Part shown: in pieces, positions 13,491-26,455 of the stretch
Layout: each line of letters opens with the position of its first letter
Numbering within the stretch: position 1 is the stretch's first letter
Source of the DNA: Phocoena phocoena
Lineage: Eukaryota; Chordata; Mammalia; Artiodactyla; Phocoenidae
Direction: 5' to 3'
Length of the DNA: 64,000 nt
Assembly (NCBI RefSeq): GCF_963924675.1
Contig: NC_089225.1
Location: forward strand, 106,220,313 to 106,284,312
The notes under the pieces: generated by a model
What the model was told of the DNA's origin: nothing
Seen by the model: the letters and a program-made list of their open reading frames with translations, nothing else
Database searches by the model: none
Program-made: the position numbers and the translations under genes

Positions 13491-14699
13491 GAAATTCGCC
13501 TTTTAACAGGATCCCAGGGAAGGTTTGTAAGTCCACGAAATTGGAGAAAACACGGCTTTGGGCAACTGTCTTATCTGACAAGCCTTGGGAAGGAGGAATG
13601 CTTTTTCTCTGCAGTCAAAGTAAGTTAGTACCTGAGTTAGGTTGGCCCCAAGGCTGCCCGTGCCTGGGTCAGAGCTGTCCTCATCCGCTGTGCGCCGTGC
13701 CAGGCAAACGTGTTGGCAGCTCAGAGAACAGTCTCTGACGTTATGCTGACACACGGAAAGAAAGATATACAAAGAGAGTTGCTGTGTAAATGCGTTGTTT
13801 TGGGGGCCTGAGGAACCATAGGGGTCTTTCCCATGGCCTTAAAATGTAGTAAATTCGACAAGTGATTTATGTGAGGAACACGGTCTTTACAGATGGATAA
13901 ATATCCACAGGCAGGAACCCCGGCTCCGCTCCCAGCCCCACAAGACAGACAGTGCCAGGCTCCACGCGCCCAAGGGAACATTTTCTCTGCTCTAAAGGTG
14001 GGAGTCAGGAAGAGGGGTCCTTCTGCCTTTGCCCGACTGTGATACTGTCCCCACCAGATGGATGGAAGGTGGTCAGGAAATAGACCATCAGGAGCTGGAG
14101 CAAAGCCTTGAAGGGCCTGGGAATCAGTTACACCCAAGGAGAGAAACCCTGCCACTACCCTCAACCATCCATAATACAAATAATGAGGACCTGCGCAAGG
14201 TCATAAGGGATGGACATGTTTTGTCCATTTGCAAAACTAGCCACTCAGCCAGAGTGAAAACTCTTCTTGATCTGGGACTCTGTTCACCTCTCTTAACGGG
14301 GGGGGTGGTGGGGGGGGTGCTTCCTGCTCACCCTCTCCACTTACTAGGTCCCAGGGCCTCATAGGGAGGACTCTCCAACCCTGAATGTCAGGGAATCTTT
14401 CCGGCCTTCCCATCCTGAACTTGTCTGTCTGCCTTTCTCTGTTCTTAGGGTTGACACTCTACGGCCATTCTTGCCTCTGACTGGACACGTGGCCTGCCCT
14501 GGTCCAGAGTACAGATGCCAGTTCCCGGAGAGCCCAGACCGGCCCACTCCTCCTGGCTGAGACACCGGTTGGGTCCAGAGCCTTGAGCACCATTGCTACT
14601 CCTCACTCCACCACTCTTGCCATACTCTGGAGTGAAAGTTTCCAGCACACGTGATATGATAAAGAAATGGTAGAGAAAGGACATACAACCCCACAATCA

Positions 14700-15060
14700 C
14701 ATTCTGTAATAGTTTGACTCCGGTTTTCATGTTTGACTGTTGATGGCTTCAAGCCCAACTTCCCCTCTTGGCACATCTGGGCAAGGTGATGGGAAAGCAC
14801 ATGCCCTCCCTCCCTCGACCACAGTGAGAAGTTCAAGCCAGACACACCCCGCCCCAGCAAGGGAGTCCTCACGTTGCCCCACCAGAATAAAACGTCAGGC
14901 TGCACCCTCTCTTAGCTCAAGCCATTTTCAGATCAGCTTGGGTGGCCTACCTTGCCTCTTCCCAGAAAGACTCTGTATGTGGGTAATAAATCTTTCATTC
15001 TCTCTTAGTACATGTGTTGCATCATTGGTTTCACTATCTGAACCCACTTGGGTTAGCCAG
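14700..15060 (+). mobile_element. Probable ERV1-type LTR (R/U5 part)
   Basis: A CCAGAATAAAAC hexamer region, then GGGTAATAAATCTTTCATTC and a CT-rich continuation resemble a gammaretrovirus-like LTR poly(A)/U5. It lies about 0.6-1 kb upstream of pol-like remains in the same orientation. The boundaries are approximate. Confidence 0.5.
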
Positions 15061-15589
15061 CAGGAGTCTGGGTGACCACCCCCCCTGCCCAGGGGTCTTT
15101 CTTCTTTTGCTATGGATTGCTAACTGGCTCTGCTCCCTCCTGGCTTACGCTTTGAGCTGTGTGGTTGGCTGCTGGGCCATGGCACTGAGATTGCGGGCAT
15201 CCACCATGAGGCACCATTCCCTCTTTCCAAGTTTAAGAACAGGCCAAATTGGGCAGTTAAATGCCCACTCTTGCTCTAAATATATAGATCTTGTATTATA
15301 AGTTTCTATCCTCGAAGGCCTTGTTTTAATTTATACTGAGTTCTATTAACTATTTTAACAGAGAGGAAGGTCCATTTTATAAAGCTGATTGTGTCAAAGA
15401 TTTAATTTAATTTTATTTTATTATTTGTTGGATCAGAGCGTCAATGCCCACTACAGGATATTTTAGGGCAATGAGTGTTATGACCTTGGGGCATTTAGGT
15501 AAGGCAACAGTTTTGATGGTTAAGGTAAGGTATACCAGTTTGTCCTCTGTTATATGTTTGGTAAATACCCTAAGAGGATAGCGGGTACC

Positions 15590-16060
15590 TTGTTTAAATT
15601 TAGTGGCATACCGTTACTCACAAAGGCGCCCCACCCATTAAGGTCCCTATACCCAATATTATTGCAATTACTGATGCCATCCACTTAGCGAGTGGTAAAT
15701 GCTTTACTGTCACAGATTTGGCTAATATGTTCTGTTCAGTGCTTATTTCAATAGCATCTCAGCTGCAGCTGGCCTCCACCTTTGCAGGGATACAACACGC
15801 CTTCACCTGGCTACCATGGGGTACCTCTACAGCTTTGCCGTCACGCACAGTCTCTGCAGGCAAAATTGTGACTGCATCCGACTTCCCCCGGGAGCACAGG
15901 TGTGACACCACACTGATGACATCCTTCTCCTTTGACATACTCATTCAGAATATACAACTACTCAGAAAGGAACTCAGGGAAAGGGAAGGGTCATCACCCC
16001 ACACGCAGTACGAGGCCCTACCAGCTCAGCAAATCTCTGGGCTTTGTTTGGTCAGCTGAG
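15590..16060 (+). pseudogene. Endogenous retrovirus pol (reverse transcriptase) remnant
   Basis: Translated plus-strand fragments show the retroviral RT region leading to the active-site neighbourhood, scattered over shifted frames. The canonical catalytic aspartate motif is disrupted. It is an old, non-functional copy, gag and env are not recognised, and it lies in SP110 intron 15 opposite to the host gene. The copy continues as unrecognised degraded sequence towards 16.7 kb. Confidence 0.65.
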
Positions 16061-17841
16061 GGCTGCTCTATTCCTGACACTGTCAAGAAACGATAACTGA
16101 CCCTCTGAATACTCAATCCCACAACAACTGCCCAACATTTTTACCCCTTTTGAGCTCTGAGGGTAACATAGTCCTCATTCACAGGTTTTACTTGTACCCA
16201 TTTAAGCTGTTATTTGCAACTCAGCCCACTTTGAATGGGGACTCCTCAACAAAAGGCTCTAGAATTTGTCCAAACCCCCACCCCCAAAAAACAAAAGCAA
16301 AAACTATCAGTCCCCCACTACATGCCATTAGGGTAGCAACTTTTGGCTGCATACTGGGCCCTTCTGGAAGTAGAGGCTCTCGCAGGCCCTGAGCTGCCTG
16401 TTTTGCCTTGGGTCAAGGGAGCAGTGCCTGCAGGGCAGCCACAAAACACGTGCTTATAGTATTAGCATCAGATCTCTTGCTGGTACACATAAACAGAGCT
16501 AGACACCAGTGGAGACTGGGTATACTGCAGAGTGACAGTGACATGTTAAAAAATGTTGCTGGGGGAAAGGCCTGCACTGGTCCATTCATGATCAGAACTA
16601 AACTTTGTTTTCTTTATCTCAACGTGGTTCCTGATGGAGGGACTGAATGGTCAGGTCAAGTGTGCCCCTGGCTCTCATTTGCTGACTTGTAGCATTATGA
16701 ATAAGAAGGAACTATAATATTGGGGCCATTAAGGATCTGGATTTTAAATATCTTTATTTTGTTTCTGGTTACAAAAGTAATTAATGATCATTATAAAAAT
16801 TCCACCTGTACATAAATATATCATATGGAAGTCAAATGTACCCTGTAATCCCATCCCAGAATAACTGATTCTTTCAGATATTTTTTTAGTCATAGCCTTA
16901 CATATTCACGTAAGCAATGTCCTTCCATACATGTTCTTCCCAGTTTAAGCTTCCTGAAGCTTTCTTGACCTTAAAACCCTTGGGTGGTTTTCCACTGACT
17001 GAAGGATGGGTCTATACCTGCAAACCATCCATTTTCTGTTGATGTATCAGTTTATTTTACAATACTGATGGACATCCGTATTCTTCCCTATTTTTTGCCA
17101 TGACAAGGAGCCTCCCTAAACATACCGAGATACTTCAAATCAGCATGGAAAAGATGGTTTATACAATAAACAGCTTTGGGGGATCATTGCCTTATAAACA
17201 TTGAATGAATCCAGCCAAGTGTCAGGCTAACCTCCAGGGCAAGATGGGAGAGGCACCACTGCCTCTGCTGGAGGTTCGTATCTAACGGGACTGGAAGTTG
17301 TATTTACAGAAGTAAAGACAGCTGGGGAGGGGCAGCGGGTACAGCCAATGGATGACTGCCATTTTCACCTGGAGGGAGGTTGTGCAGAGACAAAGCTCAG
17401 TTCAAACACACTATTCCATTCTGGTGCTACCAGTAACGAGCATGTTGAATTGAGGAATACTTGGAGTCCAATCAGCAATGATCTTCCTATTCTTTCTTAT
17501 TCTGTTCTTGTCTATTTCAATACCGTATCTACTTTTCAAACTAGGGCACTCTATTTCTGACGTCTTTTGTTAGTAATCATCCAAATATACAGATCTTTTC
17601 CTAAAACACACGCTTTTGTCCTAATCTTTAAAGAGTTATTTGCTTCCCCTTCTTAAAATTAACTTTGAAAATAATGGGGGCATGTACATGTACCAGTGTG
17701 CTAAAGCAGTTGTCATGAAGATGCTGAAACGGGAAGGTGACTTGAGGCTGGAAAAGTCGAGAACTCCCAGGCAAGCCTTGGGACACAGAAAGTCGGCAAC
17801 ATGACGACTGAGAGTGTGGTAGAAGTTCACCTGCTATTTAC

Positions 17842-17886
17842 CTCTCTCTTGAGACTTTTTCTTGGAGGACAGAGCAGAAGTCCTTT
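17842..17886 (-). CDS. SP110: SP110 coding exon 15: 15-codon linker exon
   Basis: This 45-nt exon is phase 0 at both ends, with acceptor CTCTCTTTCAG|AAAGG and donor AGAG|GTAAAT. It encodes KGLLLCPPRKSLKRE. An equivalent GLLLCPPR linker occurs in the longer human SP110 isoform between SAND and PHD, and SP140 has a related PPSTRKKRILE linker. It is frame-neutral and so a likely alternative cassette. Confidence 0.82.
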
Positions 17887-18256
17887 CTGAAAGAGAGGGT
17901 GGGTCAATGAATGGGGTTGTTCTCGAGGTTCTTCTTTGGTAAATATCCAAGTTTCCACTTCCTAATGAAACAAGACAGGTGTCTCTGTCTCCATCTAGTT
18001 TCCTTCCAGCCCACCCCCTCTGATACCACCAGGCTAAGCTTCTTGAATCCCTCCTTGCATTTAAAGTTCCCCACCGTTAGCACCAATCTATGTTCCTAAA
18101 TTTCTCGCCCACAATGTTCTTCTATGATCGCTCAGCTTTTTCTCAATCATGCTGTGGAAGCCTAATGGGAATTTCTTCACCCTTCTGTTATTAAAATTCC
18201 ACTCATCCTTCAAGGAATTAAACTCATCACCTATGTGTCCCGTGTTATTCCAATAC

Positions 18257-18399
18257 CTCCAGCAGCTGTTCTAGGGTCTTTCCTCTGCAAAGCACACTCC
18301 TCTTCCAGTTCTTTGATTGTTTCCGTTTTCCTTCAATTTCAAATTCTCTTGGTGTGAACCAAAGTCCCTTCTCGTTCTGAATACACTTCTCTGAGGGGC
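18257..18399 (-). CDS. SP110: SP110 coding exon 14: second half of SAND domain and LXXLL
   Basis: This 143-nt exon goes from phase 1 to phase 0, with acceptor TTACAG|GCCCC and donor GGAG|GTATTG. It encodes [20 protein letters not shown], then [12 protein letters not shown] and TLEQLLE. The KNWK core is the conserved SAND DNA-contact motif. LEQLL is an LXXLL nuclear-receptor-type motif, equivalent to LGELL in human SP110. Confidence 0.96.
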
Positions 18400-18822
18400 C
18401 TGTAAGGTAAAGACAGCCCATTCCTGGATCCACTTCCGTCCTCTGTGAATTCACCCTAAACCTCCAACCCCCTACTTGTGATGCTCTACCTTTCTGGGTC
18501 CAGAGACTCCCTGTGAGGTGGAAGCAGTAGCAGGGGAGTCTGATTCCTCCTCTCTCAGATTGAAGGAAGCCCTAAAACCTGCCCTACTGGTGAAGGACTG
18601 GGACAGAATTTGCCCTTTATGTGGCTAGGACATGTGTCACAGGGTCCATGGATGACTTCCATGTGGGACGGGAGTGGCCTGGTCATCAGATGTACCATGA
18701 CATTGAAAAGGTTGAAAATTCCTTCTTAAAAAGCATTGCTTTTTCTGCAGCCTAGCCTGGAGGATCCATGTCCTGAACAATGACACACGTGGATATTTCC
18801 TTCCCTTCTAGTGATTCCTTCA

Positions 18823-18987
<165 letters not shown>

Positions 18988-19704
18988 TCAGTCTTCATTC
19001 TGTCTCCCTCATGAATTTTTCATAAATTCTAATAGTAATGATATATTACTATTATTACTAATAATAGTAATAATAATAACATGAGTGGCAGTAGGGAGCA
19101 ACCTCTGGTTAATTTACAGGAAGTCTTCCATTTTGAGAAGCAGATGAGATATGTGAACAGAGGGGTCTCTAATAAACAAAACTACCCCTGCCAACACTAC
19201 ATCAAATAAAATAATTTAATGAAACATATTGTGCTTCTTCAGTGAATGTGTTTAAATTCACAAATTCATTGACTATCACCTAAAGTTCCTTTATTCCATA
19301 AGCATCCTGGTTATCCCTCTGTGCTGATGGGAGTTGGCGACCCAAAATATTTATTTGCATTCACGTAGCTGGAGAAAATTTCTCTCTGATTTTATTGCCT
19401 GATTCAAACCAAGATGGGGGTGAGTGAGGCAGTTAGCACTGAAGGGATAGTGTAAGTCTTCATTGTTTGATTGTTTCCCTGCTTCTTCCTCTATGAGTAA
19501 AAGAAAACCCTGGAGAGCTCTAGACTAGCTTGCACATTGCCTATGGAGGGATTTGGCAACTCACAGCCCCTGAGTAGGGAGCTGGGGTTCTGATTCAGGA
19601 GGAGGAATTGTAAAAGGGTTAACATAAACATCAGCAATTCCTGCTTCCCCTCCTAGCAGCCTCATTGTGGGTGAATTCATTAGAGACAGACCGCAGGAGC
19701 TGCT

Positions 19705-22700
19705 TCTTTTTTTTTTGGATTTTTTTTTAAAACATCTTTATTGGAGTATAATTGCTTTACAATGGTGTGCTAGTTTCTGCTTTATAACAAAGTGAATCAG
19801 TTATACATATACATATGTTCCCATATCTCTTCCCTCTTGCGTCTCCCTCCCTCCCACCCTCCCTATCCCACCCCTCCAGGCGGTCACAAAGCACCAAGCT
19901 GATCTCCCTGTGCTATGCAGCTGCTTCCCACTAGCTATCTATTTTACGTTTGGTAGTGTATATGTGTCCATGCCACTCTCTCACTTTGTCCCAGCTTACC
20001 CTTTCCCCTCCCCATATCCTCAAGTCCATTCTCTAGTAGGTCTGCATCTTTATCCCCATCTTGCCCGTAGGTTCTTCAATGACCTTCTTTTTTTCTTAGA
20101 TTCCATATACATGTGTTAGCATATGGTATTTGTTTTTCTCTTCTGACTTACTTCACTCTGTATGACAGACTCTAGGTCCATCCACCTCACTACAAATAGC
20201 TCAATTTTGTTTCTTTTTATGGCTAATATTCCATTTATATATGTGCCATATCTCCTTTAACCATTCATCTGTTGATGGACACTTAGGCTGTTTCCATGTC
20301 CTGGCTATTGTAAATAGAGCTGCAATGAACATTGTGGTACATGACTCTTTTTGAATGATGGTTTTCTCAGGGTATATGCCCAGTAGTGGGATTGCTGGGT
20401 TGTATGGTAGTTCTACTGTTAGGTTTTTTTGTTTTGTTTTGTTTTGTTTTTGCGGTACTCGGGCCTCTCACTGTTGTGGCCTCTCCCATTGCAGAGCACA
20501 GGCCCCGGACGTGCAGGCTCTGCAGCCACGGCTCACAGGGCCAGCCGCTCCGTGGCATGTGGGATCTTCCTGGACCGGGGCACGAACCCGTGTCCCCTGC
20601 ATCAGCAGGCGGACTCTCAACCACTGTGCCACCAGGGAAGCCCCTACTGTTAGTTTTTTAAGGAACCACCATACTGTTCTCCATAGTGGCTGTATCAATC
20701 TACATTCCCACCAAAAGTGCAAGAGGGTTCCCTTTTCTCCACATTTATTGTTTGTAGATTTTTTGATGATGGCCATTCTGACTGGTGTGAAGTGATACCT
20801 CATTGCAGTTTTGATTTGCATTTCTCTAATGATTAGTGATGTTGAGTATTCTTTCATGTGTTTGTTGGCAGTCTGTATATCTTCTTTGGAGAAATGTCTA
20901 TTTAGGTCTTCAGCCCATTTTTGGATTGCGTTGTTTATTTTTTTGATATTGAGCTGCATGAGCTGCTTGTAAATTTTGGAGATTAATCCTTTATCATTTG
21001 CTTCATTTGCAAATATTTTCTCCCATTCTGAGGGTTGTCTTTTCATCTTGTTTATGGTTTCCTTTGCTGGGCAAAAGCTTTTAAGTTTCATTAGGTCCCA
21101 TTTGTTTATTTTTGTTTTTATTTCCATTTCTCTAGGAGGTGGGTCAAAAAGGATCTTGCTGTGATTTATGTCATGGAGTGTTCTGCCTATGTTTCCTCTA
21201 AGAGTTTGATGGTGTCTGGCCTTACATTTAGGTCTTTAATCCATTTTGAGTTTATTTTTGTGTATGGTGTTAGGGAGTGTTCTAGTTTCATTCTTTTACA
21301 TGTAGCTGTCCAGTTTTCCTAGTACCACTTATTGAAGCGGCTGTCTTTTCTCCACTGTATATTCTTGCCTCCTTTATCAAAGATAAGGTGACCATATGTG
21401 TGTGGGTTTATCTCTGGGCTTTCTATGCTGTACCATTGATCTATAGTTCTGTTTTTGTGCCAGTACCATACTGTCTTGATTACTGTAGCTTTGTAGTATA
21501 GTCTGAAGTCAGGGAGCCTGATTCTTCCAGCTCTGTTTTTCTTTCTCAAGATTGCTTTGGCTATTCAGGGTCTTTTGTGTTTCCATACAAATTGTGAGAT
21601 TTTCTGTTCTAGTTCTGTGAAAAATGCCAGTGGTAGTTTGATAGGGATTGCATTGAATCTGTAGATTGCTTTGGGTAGTAGAGTCATTTTCACAATGTTG
21701 ATTCTTCCAATCCAAGAACATGGTATATCTCTCCATCTATTTGTATCATCTTTAATTTCTTTCATCAGTATCTTATCATTTTCTGCATATGGGTCTCTTG
21801 TCTCCTTAGGTAGGTTTATTCCTACATATGTTCTTCTTTTTGTTGCAGTGGTAAATGGGAGTGTTTTCTTAATTTCACTTTCAGATTTTTCATCATTAGT
21901 GTATAGGAATGCCAGAAATTTCTGTTCATCAGTTTTGTATCCTGTTACTTTACCAAATTCATTGATTAGATCTAGTAGTTTTCTGGTAGCATCTTTAGGA
22001 TTCTCTATGTATAGTAACATGTCATCTGCAAAAAGTGACAGCTTTACTTCTTCTTTTCCAATTTGGATTCCTTTATTTCTTTTTCTTCTCTTATTGCTGT
22101 GGCTAAAACTCCCAAAACTATGTTGAATAATAGTGGTAAGAGTGGGCAACCTTGTCTTGTTCCTGATCTTAGTGGAAATGGTTTCAGTTTTTCACCATTG
22201 TGGACGATGTTGGCTGTGGGTTTGTCATAAATGGTCTTTATTATGTTGAGGTAAGTTCCCTCTATGCCTACTTTCTGGAGGGTTTTTATTCTAAATGGGT
22301 GTTGAATTTTGTCGAAAGCTTTCTGTGCATCTATTTAGATGATCATATGGTTTTTCTCCTTCAATTTGTTAATATGGTGTATCACATTGATTGATTTGCA
22401 TATATTGAAGAATCCTTGCATTCCTGGGATAAACCCCACTTGATCATGGTGTATGATCCTTTTAATGTGCTGTTGGATTCTGTTTGCTAGTAGTTTGTTG
22501 AGGATTTTGCATCTATGTTCATCAGTGATATTGGCAAAACCCCCCGAAAGTTAGCAGAAGGAAAGAAATCATAAAGATCAGATCAGAAATAAATGAAAAA
22601 GAAATGAAGCAAATAATAGCAAAGATCAATAAAACTAAAAGCTGGTTCTTTGAGAAGATAAACAAAATTGATAAACCATTAGCCAGACTTATCAAGAACG

Positions 22701-23125
22701 GAAGGGAGAAGACTCAAATCAATAGGATTAGAAATGAAAAAGGAGAAGTAACAACTGACACTGCAGAAATACGAAGGATCATGAGAGATTACTACAAGCA
22801 ACTCTATGCCAATAAAATGGACAACCTGGAAGAAATGGACAAATTCTTAGAAAAGCACAACCTTCCGAGACTGAACAAGGAAGAAATAGAAAATATAAAC
22901 AGACCAATCACAAGCACTGAAATTGAAACTGTGATTAAAAATCTTCCAACACACAAAAGCCCAGGACCAGATGGCTTCACAGGCGAATTCTATCAAACAT
23001 TTAGAGAAGAGATAACACCTACCCTTCTCAAACTCTTCCAAAATATAGCAGAGGGAGGAACACTCCCAAACTCATTGTACGAGGCCACCATCACCCTGAT
23101 ACCAAAAGCAGACAAAGATGTCGCA
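19705..23125. mobile_element. L1 with 5' inversion (twin priming), 3' part on minus strand
   Basis: The 3' end with poly-T is at 19.71 kb. The minus strand reads 3'UTR and ORF2 up to about 22,540 (palm and downstream regions). From 22,541 to about 23,125 the plus strand reads the immediately preceding ORF2 segment, including a 198-codon open frame (22,604-23,200). The arms abut in L1 order, so this is a second twin-primed 5' inversion. A CHR-2 SINE is inserted at 20.4 kb. It sits in SP110 intron 12. Confidence 0.9.
20423..20643 (-). mobile_element. CHR-2 SINE inside L1
   Basis: The reverse-oriented CHR-2 body runs from TGCGGTACTCGGGCC to the head AGGGAAGCCC. It is flanked by CTACTGTTAG direct repeats (20,413-20,422 and 20,644-20,653). 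Confidence 0.93.
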
Positions 23126-23330
23126 AAGGAAGGGAGACAGCTTTCCGATGTGGTCCTGATGAAACTGCATTTGGCTCCATCTCACCCCTCATCTCAGTAA
23201 ACAAGCCTCTAAGGATGGAAGCCTGAGGGCGAGGCTGTGTGGAGCTCTCCTGCATCTATTAGGTCACTTCTAGTAAATGTGAGCAAACGTGGGAAGTCTG
23301 CTAGAAGTCAGCGATTAAAGAACAAAGGGA

Positions 23331-23444
23331 GGGACTTCCCTGGCGGTCCAGTGGTTAAGGCTTGGAGCTTCCAATGCATGGGGCCCAGGTGCGATCCCTG
23401 GTGGGGGAACTAAGATCCCACATGCTGCACGGCGGGGGCGGGGG
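23331..23444 (+). mobile_element. Older short tRNA-derived SINE with perfect target duplication
   Basis: The head is GGGACTTCCCTGGCGGTCCA, ending in a GC-rich run. The 13-bp duplications AAGAACAAAGGGA lie at 23,318-23,330 and 23,445-23,457. Confidence 0.92.
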
Positions 23445-23744
23445 AAGAACAAAGGGAGTTCATAGAGATGAAAAGCCTGGTGGCGGAAATGAAAAGAACA
23501 AGGAAAAGCAGAATGGAAAAAAACCTAGTGAGTGATTGGGAAGACTAAGTACAGGGGTTCTTACAGAACATAGAGAAAAGGCACAGGGTGAAACTATGCC
23601 TCCAAAGACATGGCCTGAGGAGAAGGCCGGAGCTCTATGATTTGTACACAAGGGGCCTGGCGGGGGATGGAGTGGATGGAGGAGAAGCGCTAGTTATGGG
23701 AATAGTAAAAGCAGCACACACATTCTATTGTTTATTTTCACTAC

Positions 23745-23925
23745 GACCTGTAACAAAAGAAAGGCAATGGCAATGATCCTCATGTTATAGATGGGGGCTC
23801 AGGCACAGATTTGGAGAGAGAGTTGCTGGCGGTCATCACACTGTGTGAGACGGAGGTAGCACTGGAATCCGGACGTGCCGGCCCCTAGTCTCGTGCTCTT
23901 TCCATGGCATCAGAAACACCGCAAA
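23745..23925 (-). mobile_element. MIR SINE
   Basis: ATCCTCATGTTATAGATGGG, GGCTCAGGCACAGA and ACTGGAATCCGGACGT match the MIR antisense text. Confidence 0.7.
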
Positions 23926-24119
23926 AAGACTCCACATTATATGATGGATAACAGCACAGAGACATGACGTTAAATCAGAAGTCACAGCCAGGGTGGAGGT
24001 GCTAAGGAGACAGGAAAAGCTGATGCAGATGGAGAGCTCTCAGCCTTTGCCTGGACTATTTGCTTCCTACTTGTGTTTCCTAAAAACACCAGGAGTTTTT
24101 TTTTTTTTAGTGTAAAGGA

Positions 24120-24290
24120 CAAAGGACTTGGGATTAAAACACCTAGGTTGATTTTAGCTCATGCAAGTCTTTTATGCTCTAATTGAATCTGGAAAATGGA
24201 CCGAAAAACACCTCTTTGAGGATTAAATGGCAAAATGTGGAACAAAGTGCTTTGCCAACTGTAAAGTGCTGTACACACTTATATATTGTT
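24120..24290 (+). mobile_element. MIR SINE
   Basis: GACTTGGGATTAAAACACCT, GAGGATTAAATGGC and AAAGTGC...TGTAAAGTGCTGTACAC follow the MIR sense order. Confidence 0.65.
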
Positions 24291-24724
24291 GGCAGGGCCT
24301 CTGCATATGGTAGTGTGGGATGTGCACTGAATAAGGATTTCCCCTTTACGGTGGGAGGGTGGGGAGCTCCTAGTCACGTCAGAGCTGTAATCCATTTGCA
24401 CACTTCCTACGTTCTTCCAGCAGAGGGCAGCAAAGGGCCTGGTCTCAAGAATCAGCTCTGACAGACGTAGGTCAAGTGTATGGTGGAAGGGGCACTTTTT
24501 CAATTTCATGAAGTTTACTGTATGCGTCACTGGAGGCCCTGATATTGGTATTCATACTTGACGAGAAAGAATGAATAATGTATTGATTTGACAGCTATTT
24601 AAGCACAAACCGCAAGGCACAGAGGAGACATCGAGCAATGAGCAAGATGGACCCATGTTCTGACCTCATTTGAGTTTCGCTCAGTGAACAGGATGTACAC
24701 AGACAGTTAATTACACTTGTGATA

Positions 24725-25510
24725 AAACAGAAACAGACTCACAGTCTTAGAGAACGAACTTATGGTTACCAGGGGGGAAGGGTCCGGGGGAGGGATAGTT
24801 TGGGAGTTTGGGATTAACATTAACACGCTACTATATTTAAAATGGATAACCTAGAGACTGTCATACAGAGTGAAGTAAGTCAGAAAGAGAAAAACAAATA
24901 CTGTATCCTAACACATATATATGGAATCTAAAAAAAAAGGTTCTGAGGAACCTAGGGGCAGGACAGGAATAAAGACACAGACTTAGAGAATGGACCTGAG
25001 GACGGGGGGTGGGGAAGGGTAAGCTGGGACGAAGTGAGAGAGTGGCGTGGACATATATGTACACTACCAAATGCAAAATAGCTAGCTAGTGGGAAGCAGC
25101 TGCATAGCTCAGGGAGAGCAGCTTGGTGCTTTGTGACCACTTAGGCGGGTGGGATAGGGAGGATGGGAGGGAGGGAGACGGAAGGGGGAAGAGATATGGG
25201 GATATATGTATATGTATAACTGATTCACTTTGTTATAAAGCAGAAACTAACGCACCATTGTAAAGCAATTATACTCCAATAAAGATGTTAAAATAAGTAA
25301 ATAGAAAAACATAAAATGGATAACCAACAAGAACCTACTGTCTAGAACAGGGAACTCTGCTCAATATTATCTAACAACCTAAATGAGAAAAAAATTTGAA
25401 AAAGAATAGATACATGTACATGTATACCTAACTGAATCACTTTGCTGTACAGTAGAAATTAACACAACATTGTAAGCCAACTATACTTCAATAAAATAAA
25501 TTTTTAAAAA
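24725..25510 (+). mobile_element. Old L1 3' end interrupted by a younger L1 3' end
   Basis: An older L1 3'UTR (24,725-24,851 and 25,312-25,510, ending ACTTCAATAAAATAAA) is split by a 5'-truncated younger L1 tail (24,852-25,311). The 14-bp duplications TAAAATGGATAACC (24,838-24,851 and 25,312-25,325) mark the insertion. Confidence 0.9.
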
Positions 25511-26237
25511 AAGAGATCTGATACTATCAGAAACAAATGATACCTGTGACAAGTGCCACCAAGAAAAAGTACCCTGCCTGCTGGGTCAGAGAAGGCTTTG
25601 TTCAAGGTGACTTGGAGGCTGTGTAACAAAGGAGGAAGGAGGGTGAGGGGGTTGGCTTTGGGGACGGAGCGTGTGAAGGAGGGAGGAGACAAACTGAGCA
25701 GGCCCTGAGAAGGATGGAGGGTGAAGCGTTCATGTCAAAGTGACGATGCTCAGAGAAATCAGCCTGCTGGCGACCCTTGGGGCTCTGGGTAGGGATTGGA
25801 ATATGGGTGTGGATTATGTTCTATTTCTTGACCTGGGTGCTGGGTACGTGTGTCCCTTTGTGTTCATTCCTGAAGCTGTGCAGTATGTACTTGCATTTTT
25901 CCACAAGCACGGTGCATCAGTGCTCCTCAAGATGCCGGCCTGCGATGAGACAGGAATCTGACCAGAATAGAAATCAATGCGCTGCTGTTTCCACTGGGGT
26001 CTTGCTATGAAACCAGTGTGCTCAGAGTCACAGCTGATTTACAAGCTCCTGATTCTTGCAGACCTGCGGTGAGCGGGCTTGTAGATGTCACCAGTCTGTG
26101 GACCCCAGATTTGGTAGCACCTGTTATACTTCAGTAATAAGTTAACGGAGAAAAAAGGCCAGTGTGGCTGGCGCCTAAAGAGGGAAGGGAGAGTGACCAG
26201 AGATAATGCCCAAGAAGTATGTTATAAAAGCAGAGGG

Positions 26238-26455
26238 AGGGACGTCCCCGTTGGCACAGTGGATAAGACTCCACACTCCCAATGCAGGGGGCCCGCGTTC
26301 GATCCCTGGTCAGGGAACTAGATCCCACATTCATGCCGCAACTAGTAGTTCTCGTGCCACAACTAAGGAGCCCGCAAGCTGCAACTAAGGAACCTGCCTG
26401 CCGTAACTAACACCAAGCGCAACCGAATAAATGAATAAATAAATATTTTAAAAAT
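26238..26455 (+). mobile_element. CHR-type SINE, diverged
   Basis: The head is GGGACGTCCCCGTTGGCACA. The body has 'CAACTAAGGA' units and an AAATAAATAAATA tail. It sits about 240 bp downstream (in transcription) of SP110 exon 12. Confidence 0.85.

Noticed and set aside
14296..14325. G-rich tract as functional G-quadruplex
   Set aside because: The run is suggestive, but no conservation or regulatory context is visible. Not claimed.
22604..23200. 198-codon reverse-transcriptase-like open frame as a host gene
   Set aside because: It is the inverted arm of an L1 and ends at the L1 boundary.
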